A stretch of DNA of 64,000 nucleotides from Bacillota bacterium (GCA_023439185.1 JAEXOR010000023.1:1-64000); one strand, 5' to 3'. Counted from the first letter of the stretch, positions 25,114-34,553 are shown. Numbers and translations are program-made. Notes: generated by a model from the letters alone, not told the origin.

Positions 25114-25120
25114 AAGCATG

Positions 25121-25149
25121 TTGACAAACAGGCCAAGATTACATAAAAT
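25121..25149 (+). promoter_or_regulatory. Strong sigma-A promoter before hisS
   Basis: TTGACA at 25121, a 17-base spacer and TAAAAT at 25144 are near-consensus. Transcription should begin near 25156, about 200 bases before hisS. Confidence 0.72.
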
Positions 25150-25186
25150 TGGGTTCAGGTATATGCGCAGGCGCGCAAAGTCTGCT

Positions 25187-25220
25187 CTCCCGTACCGGAA
25201 AATGGTAGCGGGAGTTTTCT
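25187..25220 (+). terminator. Terminator in the hisS leader (attenuator or end of a short RNA)
   Basis: CTCCCG-TACC pairs with GGTA-GCGGGAG (one unpaired base, loop of 7) and is followed by TTTTCT. It lies only about 30 bases after the predicted transcription start, so most transcripts may end here unless read-through is controlled. No T-box core (GGGTGGnACCGCG) is present in this leader. Two further small hairpins follow at about 25239-25264 and 25283-25296. Confidence 0.62.
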
Positions 25221-25354
25221 GTTGTACTTTAGGAAATTATACCGGACATATATATGCCCGGTATTAAGGAATAAAGTACTGAAAAGCGAGCGCTTTAGGG
25301 AACTGAATGGGCGCGCCTCTCTTGCAATGGATAGGAAATGGAGGAACCCTGTAA

Positions 25355-26638
25355 ATGCTTACTACACGGCCCCGCGGCACAGCGGATATCCTTCCCGGCC
25401 AGGTGGAAAAGTGGCAGTATATTGAAGCCATCGCGGCGAAAGTAGCTAAGGAGTACGGCTACCGGGAAGTGCGCACCCCTATTTTTGAGCATACCGAGTT
25501 GTTTATCCGGGGCGTGGGCGAGGACACCGATATAGTGGAAAAAGAAATGTACACCTTCCGGGACCGGGGCGAACGCAGCATCACCCTGCGGCCGGAGAAT
25601 ACCGCCGCGGTGGTGCGCGCTTACCTGGAAAACAGCCTTTACGCCGGGCCGCAGCCCGTCAAGCTTTATTATATCGGGCCCATGTTCAGGTACGATCGCC
25701 CCCAGGCCGGGCGCTTCAGGCAATTCCACCAGTTCGGGGTGGAACTGTTCGGCACCAACCACCCGGCCGCCGACGCCGAGGTAATGGCGATGGCCATGGA
25801 TTTTTACCGCCGCCTGGGTCTCACCGGTCTGGAACTACATGTCAACAGCGTGGGTTGCCCCAAATGCCGGCCCATGATGCGGGAAAGCCTGCTTAAATTC
25901 TTTGCGCCGTTCCATGACGAACTGTGCCCCAATTGCCAGAACAGGTACCGGAAAAATCCGCTCCGGCTGCTGGATTGCAAGTCCGAACGGTGCGCCGAAA
26001 TTTCCGTAAACGCTCCCACCACCGTGGACTGCCTTTGCGAGGACTGCCGGGCCCATTTTGAACTGGTGCAGCGGTACATGGACGACCTGGGAGTACCCTA
26101 TAAATTGAACAACCGCCTGGTCAGGGGCCTGGATTATTATACCCATACCGCCTTTGAAATAATGGCCTCGGATATCGGCGCCCAGAGCTCCATTGGAGCC
26201 GGCGGCAGGTATAACGGCCTGATCGAGGCCGTGGGCGGCGCTCCGGCGCCGGGCATCGGCTTCGCCCTGGGATTGGAAAGGATTATTCTGTCCCTGGATA
26301 AAAGGGGTTTCACCCCCGGTCTAAAACCGGTACCCGAGGTCTTTTTAGCCGTTACCGGCGACACTGCGTCACGGGAAGGCTTTAAACTGCTGGCGTCAAT
26401 TCGCGCCGCCGGTTTGTCGGCGGACATGGATTACCAGGGCCGCAGCCTGAAAGCGCAGATGAAGTACGCCGGTAAAACCGGCGCCCGTTACACCGTAATC
26501 ATCGGTGACGAAGAGCTGCGGCAAGGCCGGGTTGTGCTGCGGGACATGACGGCCGGCGAACAGCAAGAGGTTGCCCTACCCGACGTAGTGTCCGAACTAA
26601 CCCGGGGATTGGGCGGCAAAGGCAGACAGGAGGTTTAA
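25355..26638 (+). CDS. hisS: Histidyl-tRNA synthetase
   Basis: The 427-residue class II synthetase begins 'RPRGTADILPG' and has motif 2 'YYIGPMFRYDRPQAGRFRQ', the histidine loops 'LVRGLDYYTHTAFE' and 'SIGAGGRYNGL', and a C-terminal anticodon-binding domain. It charges tRNA(His). TGGAGGA precedes the ATG. It is followed after four bases by aspS, so the two are cotranscribed from the promoter and leader upstream. Confidence 0.95.
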   Translation: MLTTRPRGTADILPGQVEKWQYIEAIAAKVAKEYGYREVRTPIFEHTELFIRGVGEDTDIVEKEMYTFRDRGERSITLRPENTAAVVRAYLENSLYAGPQPVKLYYIGPMFRYDRPQAGRFRQFHQFGVELFGTNHPAADAEVMAMAMDFYRRLGLTGLELHVNSVGCPKCRPMMRESLLKFFAPFHDELCPNCQNRYRKNPLRLLDCKSERCAEISVNAPTTVDCLCEDCRAHFELVQRYMDDLGVPYKLNNRLVRGLDYYTHTAFEIMASDIGAQSSIGAGGRYNGLIEAVGGAPAPGIGFALGLERIILSLDKRGFTPGLKPVPEVFLAVTGDTASREGFKLLASIRAAGLSADMDYQGRSLKAQMKYAGKTGARYTVIIGDEELRQGRVVLRDMTAGEQQEVALPDVVSELTRGLGGKGRQEV

Positions 26639-26642
26639 TCAA

Positions 26643-28433
26643 ATGTCCGAATCCATGTCGGGATTAAAACGCACTCATTATTGCGGGGAATTAAACACCG
26701 CCAACAACGGGCAGACAGTTACCATCACCGGCTGGGTAAACACCCGCCGGGACCACGGCGGACTGGTTTTCATCGATCTGCGCGACCGCACCGGGATCAT
26801 CCAGGTGGTCATCAGCCCGGAGCTGAGCCGGGAATCATTCGTCAAGGCGGGCGAGGTGCGCAGCGAATACGTTTTGGCGGTTACCGGCCAAGTTTCCATG
26901 CGCCCGGAGGGTACCGCCAACCCCAACCTGCCCACCGGTGAAATAGAAGTATACGCCGATGAAATGCGGATCCTCAACCGGGCCAAAACCCCGCCCTTTT
27001 ATATCGAAGACGGTGTGGAGGTGGATGAAAATCTGCGTCTGCGTTACCGTTACCTGGACCTGCGCCGCCCTGAAATGCAGCGTTCCATTATGCTGCGGCA
27101 CCGGGCTGTCAACTCCATGCGCGAGTTCCTGGATCAGCACGGGTTCCTGGAAATCGAAACGCCCATTTTAACCCGCAGTACCCCGGAAGGGGCCAGGGAT
27201 TACCTGGTGCCCAGCCGCATCAATCCCGGCCGCTTTTACGCCCTGCCCCAGTCGCCCCAGTTATTCAAACAAATTCTGATGGTGGCCGGAATGGACAGGT
27301 ACTATCAGGTGGCCCGCTGTTTCCGGGACGAGGATCTGAGGGCCGATCGCCAGCCGGAATTCACCCAGGTGGACATTGAAATGTCCTTTATTAACGTGGA
27401 GGACGTACTGCCGCTGATGGAACAGATGGTTGCCCGGCTGCTGAAGGAGACCATCGGCCTGGAAGTGCCCGTTCCTTTCCAGCGTCTTTCCTACCGGGAA
27501 GCAATGGACCGGTTCGGTTCGGACAAGCCTGATACCAGGTTCGGCATGGAAATCACCGATATTACCGATGTGGCGTCGAACTGCGGCTTTAAAGTGTTTG
27601 CTTCGGCCGCCGCTTCCGGCGGACAGGTGCGGGGCATCAACGCCCGGGGCTGCGGCGGAATGAGCCGCAAGGATATCGACGAACTGACTAAATTTGCGGC
27701 TGTTTATCAGGCCAAAGGCCTGGCTTACATGATTGTTAACGGTGACGGGGTCAAGTCGGCCATCGCCAAGTTTTTTAACGACCGGGAGATAGCGACCATC
27801 CTGGATCGGTTCGAAGCCCGGTCAGGCGACCTGCTGCTTTTTGTTGCGGACAACCCCGGCGTTGTGGCCGCGGCGCTGGGAGCGCTCCGGCTGCACCTGG
27901 CCGAAAAGCTGGATCTGATTCCCAAAGACCGGTTCAACTTCCTATGGGTCACCGACTTCCCGCTGCTGGAATACGACGGGGAAGAGAAACGCTGGGTAGC
28001 CATGCACCACCCGTTCACGGCGCCCAGCGAAGAAGACCTGCCGCTCCTGGACAGCGATCCCGGCCGGGTGCGGGCCCAGGCTTACGACATGGTGCTCAAC
28101 GGCACCGAAATCGGCGGCGGCAGCATCAGAATTCACCGCCGGAACATCCAGGAAAAGATGTTTCAAACCATCGGCATCTCCTATGATGAGGCTGTTGAGA
28201 GATTCGGCTTCATGCTGGAAGCTTTTGAATACGGCACCCCGCCCCACGGCGGCATCGCTTTCGGACTGGACAGGTTGGTGATGCTGCTGACGGGCCGCAA
28301 AACAATCCGGGACGTGATGGCGTTCCCCAAGACCCAGAGCGCCACCGATTTAATGACCATGGCCCCGGGCGGGGTGGACGACCGGCAGCTTAAAGAGCTG
28401 CATATCAAGCCGGTGATCAAGGAAAAGAAATAA
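26643..28433 (+). CDS. aspS: Aspartyl-tRNA synthetase
   Basis: The 596-residue bacterial-type enzyme has an N-terminal OB anticodon domain, motif 1 region 'FLEIETPILTRSTPEGARD', the active-site string 'RCFRDEDLRADRQPEFTQ', a GAD insertion (about residues 300-410) and motif 3 'GIAFGLDRLVMLLTG'. It charges tRNA(Asp), or tRNA(Asp) and tRNA(Asn) in organisms using the indirect Asn route; which form this is cannot be decided here. AGGAGG lies within the end of hisS. Confidence 0.95.
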   Translation: MSESMSGLKRTHYCGELNTANNGQTVTITGWVNTRRDHGGLVFIDLRDRTGIIQVVISPELSRESFVKAGEVRSEYVLAVTGQVSMRPEGTANPNLPTGEIEVYADEMRILNRAKTPPFYIEDGVEVDENLRLRYRYLDLRRPEMQRSIMLRHRAVNSMREFLDQHGFLEIETPILTRSTPEGARDYLVPSRINPGRFYALPQSPQLFKQILMVAGMDRYYQVARCFRDEDLRADRQPEFTQVDIEMSFINVEDVLPLMEQMVARLLKETIGLEVPVPFQRLSYREAMDRFGSDKPDTRFGMEITDITDVASNCGFKVFASAAASGGQVRGINARGCGGMSRKDIDELTKFAAVYQAKGLAYMIVNGDGVKSAIAKFFNDREIATILDRFEARSGDLLLFVADNPGVVAAALGALRLHLAEKLDLIPKDRFNFLWVTDFPLLEYDGEEKRWVAMHHPFTAPSEEDLPLLDSDPGRVRAQAYDMVLNGTEIGGGSIRIHRRNIQEKMFQTIGISYDEAVERFGFMLEAFEYGTPPHGGIAFGLDRLVMLLTGRKTIRDVMAFPKTQSATDLMTMAPGGVDDRQLKELHIKPVIKEKK

Positions 28434-28436
28434 GGA

Positions 28437-29171
28437 ATGGCATCTGTCATGACCTCCATATTTGAACGAACCGAATTGTTAATCGGCCGGGAAGGGTTGG
28501 CCAAACTGGCAGCCGGTAAAGTGGCCGTAATCGGCCTGGGCGGCGTGGGCTCCTTTACCGCCGAGGCGCTGGCCCGGGCCGGCATTGGTTCCCTGCTCCT
28601 GGTGGACCACGATACCGTATCGGTATCCAACATCAACCGCCAGCTGCACGCCCTGACCAATACCGTGGAAAAGCCCAAAACAACGGTGATGGCCGAACGA
28701 CTGCAGGGTATCAACCCCCACCTGAAGCTGGAAACCCGGCAGCGGAAATTCACGTCGGAAGCAGCGGCGGAATTGCTGGGGGGGCAGCTTGATTTCGTGG
28801 TTGACGCCATAGACGATATTGAAAACAAAACGGCGCTGCTGGTTTATTGCGTAAACCGGCAAATACCGGTCATTTCGGCCATGGGCGCCGGAAACAAGCT
28901 TGACCCGACCTCATTTAAGGTGGAAAGCATCTGGAATACCAAGGTATGTCCACTGGCCCGGACAATGCGTAAAAAATTGCGGGCCGCCGGCGTAAGCGAA
29001 CATATTCCGGTAGTTTACTCCACAGCCAGGCCAATAGTGACAAATACCGATTTTGAGGAACGCCCGGTTCCGGGCAGCATATCTTTCGTTCCTCCGGTGG
29101 CGGGCCTGTACATGGCCGGTTATGTAGTGGATAAAATCTTATTACTGGGCGTTTTCAACAATATGAATTGA
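28437..29171 (+). CDS. tcdA: tRNA threonylcarbamoyladenosine dehydratase (TcdA, E1-like)
   Basis: The 244-residue ThiF/MoeB-like protein has the nucleotide loop 'GLGGVGSFTAEALARAGIG', then 'NINRQLHA' and 'DAIDDIENK'. TcdA uses ATP to cyclise the t6A modification next to the tRNA anticodon. The zinc CxxC pair of MoeB-type proteins is not apparent, which suits TcdA. It sits four bases after aspS as the third gene of a tRNA-related operon. The start may be ATG 28437 or ATG 28449; neither has an ideal site spacing. Confidence 0.88.
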   Translation: MASVMTSIFERTELLIGREGLAKLAAGKVAVIGLGGVGSFTAEALARAGIGSLLLVDHDTVSVSNINRQLHALTNTVEKPKTTVMAERLQGINPHLKLETRQRKFTSEAAAELLGGQLDFVVDAIDDIENKTALLVYCVNRQIPVISAMGAGNKLDPTSFKVESIWNTKVCPLARTMRKKLRAAGVSEHIPVVYSTARPIVTNTDFEERPVPGSISFVPPVAGLYMAGYVVDKILLLGVFNNMN

Positions 29172-29196
29172 CATTTTTTCTCTATGCAGATATTAT
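29168..29196 (+). promoter_or_regulatory. Sigma-A promoter of trxA
   Basis: TTGACA at 29168, 17-base spacer, TATTAT at 29191. It overlaps the tcdA stop codon. Confidence 0.68.
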
Positions 29197-29276
29197 ATAA
29201 AATGTGGATATGCTATCCTTGGAAAGTAAGGAAGTAACATGCGATAACATAAATCACGTTGAAAGGAGAGGGTATT

Positions 29277-29609
29277 GTGGCCGGCGAAAACGTAAATATT
29301 CTCGGCGAATCAAACTTTCAGCAATTTATTGCAAATGCCACCACACCGGTACTGGTTGATTTTTGGGCTGAGTGGTGCGGACCATGCAAAATGATTGCTC
29401 CCGTGGTGGAAGAGGTAGCCAAAGACTATGAAGGCAGAGTTGCGGTGGCCAAGCTAAACGTGGATGAAAATAAAACCATACCATCAAATTTCGGTGTTGT
29501 CAGCATTCCCACACTGATAGTATTTAAAGGCGGCCAGGAAGTGGAAAGAATAGTGGGATTCAGAACCAAAAAGGAACTGCAGGCGGCTATAGACAAGTAT
29601 ATAGCATAA
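29277..29609 (+). CDS. trxA: Thioredoxin
   Basis: A 110-residue thioredoxin with the canonical active site 'WAEWCGPCKM' (Cys 34 and 37 from this start), the cis-proline string 'VSIPTLIVFKGG' and the conserved Asp in 'VDFW'. I start at GTG 29277 because AAAGGAG lies 8 bases before it; a TTG further upstream overlaps that site. It reduces disulfides in the cytoplasm with thioredoxin reductase (not in the window). Own promoter upstream. Confidence 0.94.
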   Translation: MAGENVNILGESNFQQFIANATTPVLVDFWAEWCGPCKMIAPVVEEVAKDYEGRVAVAKLNVDENKTIPSNFGVVSIPTLIVFKGGQEVERIVGFRTKKELQAAIDKYIA

Positions 29610-29785
29610 TGCGGACTTAATTTTATTTACTACCGGTTTAATGAACAGTGATATACACTTTTCCCATTAGAGATGATCAAATATTCATATTGAATCGATG
29701 GCGCGCGGCTAAGGAACTATTTTAGTGCGTGCCTTTCTTTATGAGATTCGAACACTCACTTCATGATTTGCGGGTGGTGACCAAT

Positions 29786-31126
29786 TTGGAAGACATGTTC
29801 CGGCAGGCGGCGGAAAAAAATAAACATAAAACAGCACCTCTGGCCGTCCGAATGAGACCGCGTACACTGGATGAGTTTGAAGAACAATCCGGTTTGGTTG
29901 GACCGGGGCGGCCGCTTAGGGAGTTAATTACAAGCGACGGCCTGCAGTCACTGATCCTTTTTGGACCGCCCGGCACCGGCAAAACCACCCTGGCGCACAT
30001 TATTGCCAACCTGACCAGCGCTCACTTTGAAAAAATCAACGCCGTAATGGCGGGAGTGGCGGATATCCGCAGGGTAGTGGAACAGGCCGGGGACCGGCTG
30101 GCCATGTACGGCCGGCGAACGGTATTGTTTATCGATGAAATCCACCGTTTCAACAAGGCGCAGCAGGACGCGCTGCTGCCCTTTGTCGAAGACGGAACTG
30201 TTGTGCTGGTGGGTTCCACCACCGAAAACCCCATGTTCGCGGTCAACCGGCCCCTGCTGTCTCGTTCGCTTCTTTACCGGCTGGAGCCGCTATCGGAGGA
30301 TGCCCTGGGCAGAGTGCTCAGGCGCGCCCTGTCGGACGCCGAACATGGATTGGGTACATACCGGGTTGATTTAGAGGACGGAGCACTGAACGACATCACC
30401 GGTTTCGCCAACGGCGATGCCAGAACCGCTCTGAATGTACTGGAACTGGCGGTACTGACCACTGTACCCGGGGATCACGGAATCCGGCCGGTTACCAGGG
30501 AAGCGGTTAAAAACGTCTGCCAAAACCGGATTATTCAGTTTGATCGGGCGGACGAGCATTACGACGTCATATCGGCATTCATCAAAAGCATGCGGGGCTC
30601 CGACCCCCAGGCTGTGCTTTACTGGCTGGCCCGGCTTCTGTATGCCGGCGATGATCCCGTTTTCGTGGCCCGGCGGATCATGATTCTGGCCGCCGAGGAC
30701 ATCGGGCTGGCCGATCCCCAGGCTCTGGTGATAGCCACGGCCGCGGCCCAGGCGGTGGAGCGCATCGGGATGCCCGAAGCCCGGATCATCCTGGCTGAAG
30801 CCGCGGTTTACATGGCCCTGGCGCCCAAGAGCAACGCCGCCTACCTGGGCATTGAAGCCGCTCTGGAAGCGGTGCGTGTTGAACAAATAACCGCGGTGCC
30901 GGCTCATCTGCGGGATACGAGCTATAGCGGCGCCAAAAAGAAATTAGGCCACGGTTTCGGATATAAATACCCCCATGATTATCCGAACCACTGGGTTATC
31001 CAGCAGTACCTGCCGGATAACATGAAAGGCAGGGTCTTCTACCGGCCTTCGGAACAGGAAAGGGAAAAACACCTCTGGGAACGTTGGAGCAGCCGGAAAG
31101 AGGATAACAACCGGGGAAAAAGTTAA
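29786..31126 (+). CDS. rarA: Replication-associated recombination protein A (RarA/MgsA)
   Basis: The AAA+ ATPase has 'PLAVRMRPRTLDEF', Walker A 'GPPGTGKTT', Walker B 'LFIDEIHRFNKAQQDALLP', sensor 1 'GSTTENP' and the C-terminal tetramerisation region 'SGAKKKLGHGFGYKYPHDYP'. RarA acts at stalled replication forks. TTG 29786, 8 bases after GGGTGGTG, gives MEDMFRQAAEKN as N terminus, in line with relatives; an upstream start at 29729 would add 19 residues without a good site. About 446 residues, full length. Confidence 0.92.
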   Translation: MEDMFRQAAEKNKHKTAPLAVRMRPRTLDEFEEQSGLVGPGRPLRELITSDGLQSLILFGPPGTGKTTLAHIIANLTSAHFEKINAVMAGVADIRRVVEQAGDRLAMYGRRTVLFIDEIHRFNKAQQDALLPFVEDGTVVLVGSTTENPMFAVNRPLLSRSLLYRLEPLSEDALGRVLRRALSDAEHGLGTYRVDLEDGALNDITGFANGDARTALNVLELAVLTTVPGDHGIRPVTREAVKNVCQNRIIQFDRADEHYDVISAFIKSMRGSDPQAVLYWLARLLYAGDDPVFVARRIMILAAEDIGLADPQALVIATAAAQAVERIGMPEARIILAEAAVYMALAPKSNAAYLGIEAALEAVRVEQITAVPAHLRDTSYSGAKKKLGHGFGYKYPHDYPNHWVIQQYLPDNMKGRVFYRPSEQEREKHLWERWSSRKEDNNRGKS

Positions 31127-31148
31127 TAAAAAGTTAAGTAAGACTTAA

Positions 31149-31177
31149 TTGACAATAACCTATCGGAATGCTAAGAT
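31149..31177 (+). promoter_or_regulatory. Sigma-A promoter of the isc operon
   Basis: TTGACA at 31149, 17-base spacer, TAAGAT at 31172, 58 bases before the regulator gene. ATTCCTAGTAATTTAG just downstream could hold the regulator's own site, but no clear palindrome was seen. Confidence 0.65.
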
Positions 31178-31234
31178 ATCAATGTAATTAATTCCTAGTA
31201 ATTTAGTGCGGATTAAAGAGGGGTGGTGGGATTA

Positions 31235-31705
31235 TTGAGGTTGTCCACACGTGGACATTATGGGTTAAAGGCTATGTTCGATCTGGCTCAACATTACGGA
31301 AACGAACCTGTTCCTTTAAAAACCGTAGCGGAAAGGCAGAACATATCGGAAAACTACCTGGAACAGTTAATTGCCACCTTGCGTAAAACAGGACTGGTAA
31401 AAAGCGTACGGGGTTCCCAGGGAGGATATATATTAGCCCGGGCTCCGGAAAAAATAACCGTTGGCGATATTATCCGGGTCATGGAAGGTCCGATTGCTCC
31501 GGTGGACTGCGTCAGCGAAATTGACCCCGCTGAATGCGACCAGGCCGACTACTGTATCACCCGTTCGGTATGGGCCAGGGTAAGGGACTCGTTGGCCGAG
31601 CTTATGGATTCCATCAGTCTGGCGGATATGCTGCGTGACGCTGACAAGGCAAAACAGGGAAGCGCGTCGCAAGTCAGTGAACAACAAAAAAACATCAGCA
31701 GCTAG
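31235..31705 (+). CDS. iscR: Rrf2-family regulator, IscR-like
   Basis: The winged-helix protein of about 156 residues has 'LRLSTRGHYGLKAMFDLA', 'ISENYLEQL', 'VRGSQGGYILAR' and three cysteines in 'DCVSEIDPAECDQADYC', the place where IscR-type proteins bind a [2Fe-2S] cluster. TTG 31235 gives the standard N terminus (MRLSTRGHYGL). It heads the operon with iscS, iscU and mnmA and probably represses it when Fe-S supply is adequate. CymR-type Rrf2 proteins lack these cysteines, so IscR is favoured. Confidence 0.88.
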   Translation: MRLSTRGHYGLKAMFDLAQHYGNEPVPLKTVAERQNISENYLEQLIATLRKTGLVKSVRGSQGGYILARAPEKITVGDIIRVMEGPIAPVDCVSEIDPAECDQADYCITRSVWARVRDSLAELMDSISLADMLRDADKAKQGSASQVSEQQKNISS

Positions 31706-31729
31706 AACAACAAAAGGAGGAGCATTGCT

Positions 31730-32959
31730 TTGGAAAGAGTATACTTTGATCATAGCGCGACCACGCCGGTACGTCCGGAAGTTGTGGAGGAGATGCAGAA
31801 ATACCTGACCGAGGTTTTCGGCAACCCCACCAGCATGCACTACTTCGGCAGGATGGCCAGAAAAGCCATTGAAGAAGCCCGGGAGAAAGTAGCCCAGGCC
31901 ATCGGCGCCCAGGCTAATGAAATTGTTTTTACCAGCGGCGGAACTGAATCAAATAATATGGCCATCCACGGCGTAGCCATGATTAACAAAAACCGCGGCA
32001 ACCATATCATCACCTCGGCCGTGGAACACCATGCAGTGCTTAATACAGTGAAGGCGCTTGGCAAACAGGGTTTTACCATTACCATCCTGCCGGTAGACAA
32101 GTATGGTATGGTTGATGTTGATGATCTGGCCAATGCCATTACGGATAAAACCATCCTGGTCACCATCATGCACGCCAACAATGAAATGGGCACCATCCAA
32201 CCCATCAAAGAGCTGGCTGCCGTGGCCAAAAGCAAGGGGATCACATTCCACACCGATGCCGTGCAGTCCATGGGCAAAATTCCGGTGGACGTCAACGAAC
32301 TCGGGGTGGATTTGTTGACCATCAGCGGACATAAAATTTACGGACCCAAGGGAATAGGCGCCTTGTACATCCGTAAAGGCACCCGCTGGAGACAATCCTT
32401 GTTCCACGGCGGAGCCCAGGAGAAGCTGCGCCGGGCGGGCACCGAAAACATGCCGGGGATCATGGCTCTGGGCAAAGCTTGCGAACTGGCGGTTCAGGAT
32501 CTGGACCACGAACCCGCTTATCTGACGGGCATCCGTGATAAAATGATTAAGGAGGTCTTGGACAAGATCCCCAATACCATATTAACCGGTCACCCTGAAA
32601 AGCGCCTGCCCAATCATGCCAGCTTTATTTTCGAGTACATTGAAGGCGAATCAATGCTGCTCAGCCTGGATATGAAAGGGTTCGCGGCATCAAGCGGATC
32701 GGCCTGTACATCAGGTTCCCTTGAACCGTCCCACGTGTTGCTGGCCATGGGTATACCCCATGAACTGGCTCACGGTTCCATCCGCATCACCCTGGGGCGG
32801 GACAACAAGCCCGGGGATGTGGACAGGTTCATGGAAGTGATGCCACCCATCGTGGAACGCCTGAGATCCATGTCACCCCTGGATCAGGAAACCGAGTTCG
32901 CCATGGAAAGCGACTGTGTTGCCTGCAGGGTCAGCGACACCTGTCACCGGCAGGTATAG
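31730..32959 (+). CDS. iscS: Cysteine desulfurase
   Basis: The 409-residue PLP enzyme has 'YFDHSATTPVRPEV', the PLP lysine in 'TISGHKIYGPKGIGAL' and the persulfide cysteine in 'SSGSACTSGSLEPSHVL', the long-loop form of NifS/IscS group I. It provides sulfur for Fe-S clusters and tRNA thiolation. The end 'CVACRVSDTCHRQV' adds three cysteines beyond the usual terminus. TTG start with AGGAGGA upstream. Neighbouring iscU and mnmA are its two expected sulfur acceptors. Confidence 0.94.
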   Translation: MERVYFDHSATTPVRPEVVEEMQKYLTEVFGNPTSMHYFGRMARKAIEEAREKVAQAIGAQANEIVFTSGGTESNNMAIHGVAMINKNRGNHIITSAVEHHAVLNTVKALGKQGFTITILPVDKYGMVDVDDLANAITDKTILVTIMHANNEMGTIQPIKELAAVAKSKGITFHTDAVQSMGKIPVDVNELGVDLLTISGHKIYGPKGIGALYIRKGTRWRQSLFHGGAQEKLRRAGTENMPGIMALGKACELAVQDLDHEPAYLTGIRDKMIKEVLDKIPNTILTGHPEKRLPNHASFIFEYIEGESMLLSLDMKGFAASSGSACTSGSLEPSHVLLAMGIPHELAHGSIRITLGRDNKPGDVDRFMEVMPPIVERLRSMSPLDQETEFAMESDCVACRVSDTCHRQV

Positions 32960-32962
32960 CAC

Positions 32963-32989
32963 CAGGAGTCAGAATTCAGGAGTCAGAAT
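32963..32989. repeat. Tandem 14-bp duplication
   Basis: CAGGAGTCAGAAT occurs twice with one T between the copies, creating an EcoRI-like GAATTC at the join. It lies just after iscS in a 116-base gap that otherwise shows only the ribosome site of iscU. Confidence 0.7.
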
Positions 32990-33075
32990 AAAATAATGTT
33001 TTAGGCGAATAAAGGATTGCTGAAGCCGGTGGATATTTTTTATCATTACGTTAAAAATATGGGGAGGAAGCGGAC

Positions 33076-33444
33076 ATGTATACTGAAAAAGTTATGGATC
33101 ACTTTGAAAATCCGCGTAACGTAGGGGAAATCCCCGATGCCAGCGGAGTGGGGCAGGTGGGCAACCCAACCTGCGGCGATATTATGAAAATATACCTGAA
33201 AGTGGAAGATAACGTTATCAAAGACATCAAATTTAAAACCTTCGGCTGTGGCGCGGCCATTGCCACCAGCAGCATGGTTACCGAAATGGCCAAGGGTAAA
33301 ACCATAGAAGAGGCCCTGCAGCTCAGCAACAAGGCGGTGGCGGAAGCGCTGGACGGCCTGCCGCCCAAGAAAATGCACTGTTCCAACCTGGCTGCCGACG
33401 CGCTGCACGCGGCAATCAAAGATTACCAGGAAAAACAAAAATAA
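33076..33444 (+). CDS. iscU: Fe-S cluster scaffold protein IscU/NifU-like
   Basis: The 122-residue scaffold has the three cluster-binding cysteines in 'NPTCGDIM', 'FGCGAAIATSS' and 'MHCSNLAADAL', with the conserved Asp next to the first. It accepts sulfur from IscS and builds [2Fe-2S] or [4Fe-4S] clusters. GGGGAGGAAG precedes the ATG. It lies between iscS and mnmA in the same operon. Confidence 0.94.
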   Translation: MYTEKVMDHFENPRNVGEIPDASGVGQVGNPTCGDIMKIYLKVEDNVIKDIKFKTFGCGAAIATSSMVTEMAKGKTIEEALQLSNKAVAEALDGLPPKKMHCSNLAADALHAAIKDYQEKQK

Positions 33445-33462
33445 AGGATACCGGGTGATATT

Positions 33463-34548
33463 TTGGACTCCAGCAATAAAACAGTGGTTGTGGCCATGAG
33501 TGGCGGCGTTGACAGTTCTGTCACCGCCGCCCTTTTATTAGAGCAGGGTTACCGGGTGATTGGGGTCACCATGCAGATCTGGGACCCTTCCGTAACCGAA
33601 GTGGACGGTGATTACGTAGGTTGCTGCTCACTGGCGGCTGTGGACGATGCCCGCGCCGTCGCCGATAAACTGGACATCCCTTATTACGTGCTTAACTTTC
33701 ACGATTTGTTCCGGCGCACTGTGGTGCATGACTTCTGCCGTCAGTATGTCTCGGGCCGCACCCCTAACCCATGTGTGCTCTGCAACCGGGTTATCAAATT
33801 CGAAGCCCTGCTGCAAAAAGCCAGGGCCCTGGAGGCGGATTATCTGGCCACCGGGCATTATGCCATTATCGGTCACGACAGGCAGACCGGCCGTCATACT
33901 CTTAAGAAAGCCAGGGATAAGCACAAGGACCAAACCTATTTCCTGTATCCGATGACCCAGGAGCAACTTACCCACACCCTGATGCCCCTGGGCAGATTCA
34001 TCAAGGACGAGGTACGGCGGATGGCGGCCCAAAGGGGCCTGAAAGTGGCGGAAAAGCCCGAAAGCCAGGAAATATGTTTTGTGCCCGATGACAACTACCG
34101 GAATTTTCTGCGGGAAAACGCCGCCGGGCAGATCAAACCCGGCCCGTTTCTGAATCTGGACGGCAATGAAATAGGCCGTCACGAGGGGATCGCCTATTAT
34201 ACCGTCGGCCAGCGCCGCGGCCTGGGGCTGGCCACCGGGGCCAGGGTCTACGTGGTGGCTATAGATCCGGAGCGCAACGCCGTAATCGTCGGACCTGAAG
34301 AAGCGCTGAACAAAACCAGCCTGACGGCGACAGATCTGAACCTGGTACTGGTTGAAAGCCTCACCGGCCCCACCCGGGTCGAAGCTAAAATCAGGTATAA
34401 CGGAGCCCCCGCGCCGGCCACCTTAACCCCGCTGGACGAACGCCGGGTCCGGGTTGATTTCGATACTCCGCAGCGGGCCGTCACCCCCGGCCAGGCCGTG
34501 GTATTTTACCAGGGCGAATATCTCCTGGGCGGCGGTACCATAGAGTAA
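33463..34548 (+). CDS. mnmA: tRNA-specific 2-thiouridylase
   Basis: The 361-residue enzyme has the PP-loop 'AMSGGVDSSVTA', the catalytic cysteine in 'NPCVLCNRVIKFE', the second active-site cysteine in 'SQEICFVPDDNY' and a C-terminal beta-barrel pair. It adds sulfur to U34 of Lys, Glu and Gln tRNAs, with sulfur supplied by IscS. TTG start with a GGGTGA site. It closes the isc operon and is followed by a hairpin. Confidence 0.95.
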   Translation: MDSSNKTVVVAMSGGVDSSVTAALLLEQGYRVIGVTMQIWDPSVTEVDGDYVGCCSLAAVDDARAVADKLDIPYYVLNFHDLFRRTVVHDFCRQYVSGRTPNPCVLCNRVIKFEALLQKARALEADYLATGHYAIIGHDRQTGRHTLKKARDKHKDQTYFLYPMTQEQLTHTLMPLGRFIKDEVRRMAAQRGLKVAEKPESQEICFVPDDNYRNFLRENAAGQIKPGPFLNLDGNEIGRHEGIAYYTVGQRRGLGLATGARVYVVAIDPERNAVIVGPEEALNKTSLTATDLNLVLVESLTGPTRVEAKIRYNGAPAPATLTPLDERRVRVDFDTPQRAVTPGQAVVFYQGEYLLGGGTIE

Positions 34549-34553
34549 ACACG

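Noticed and set aside
25150..25354. T-box riboswitch before hisS
   Set aside because: No GGGTGGnACCGCG core and no antiterminator partner for the terminator at 25187-25218.
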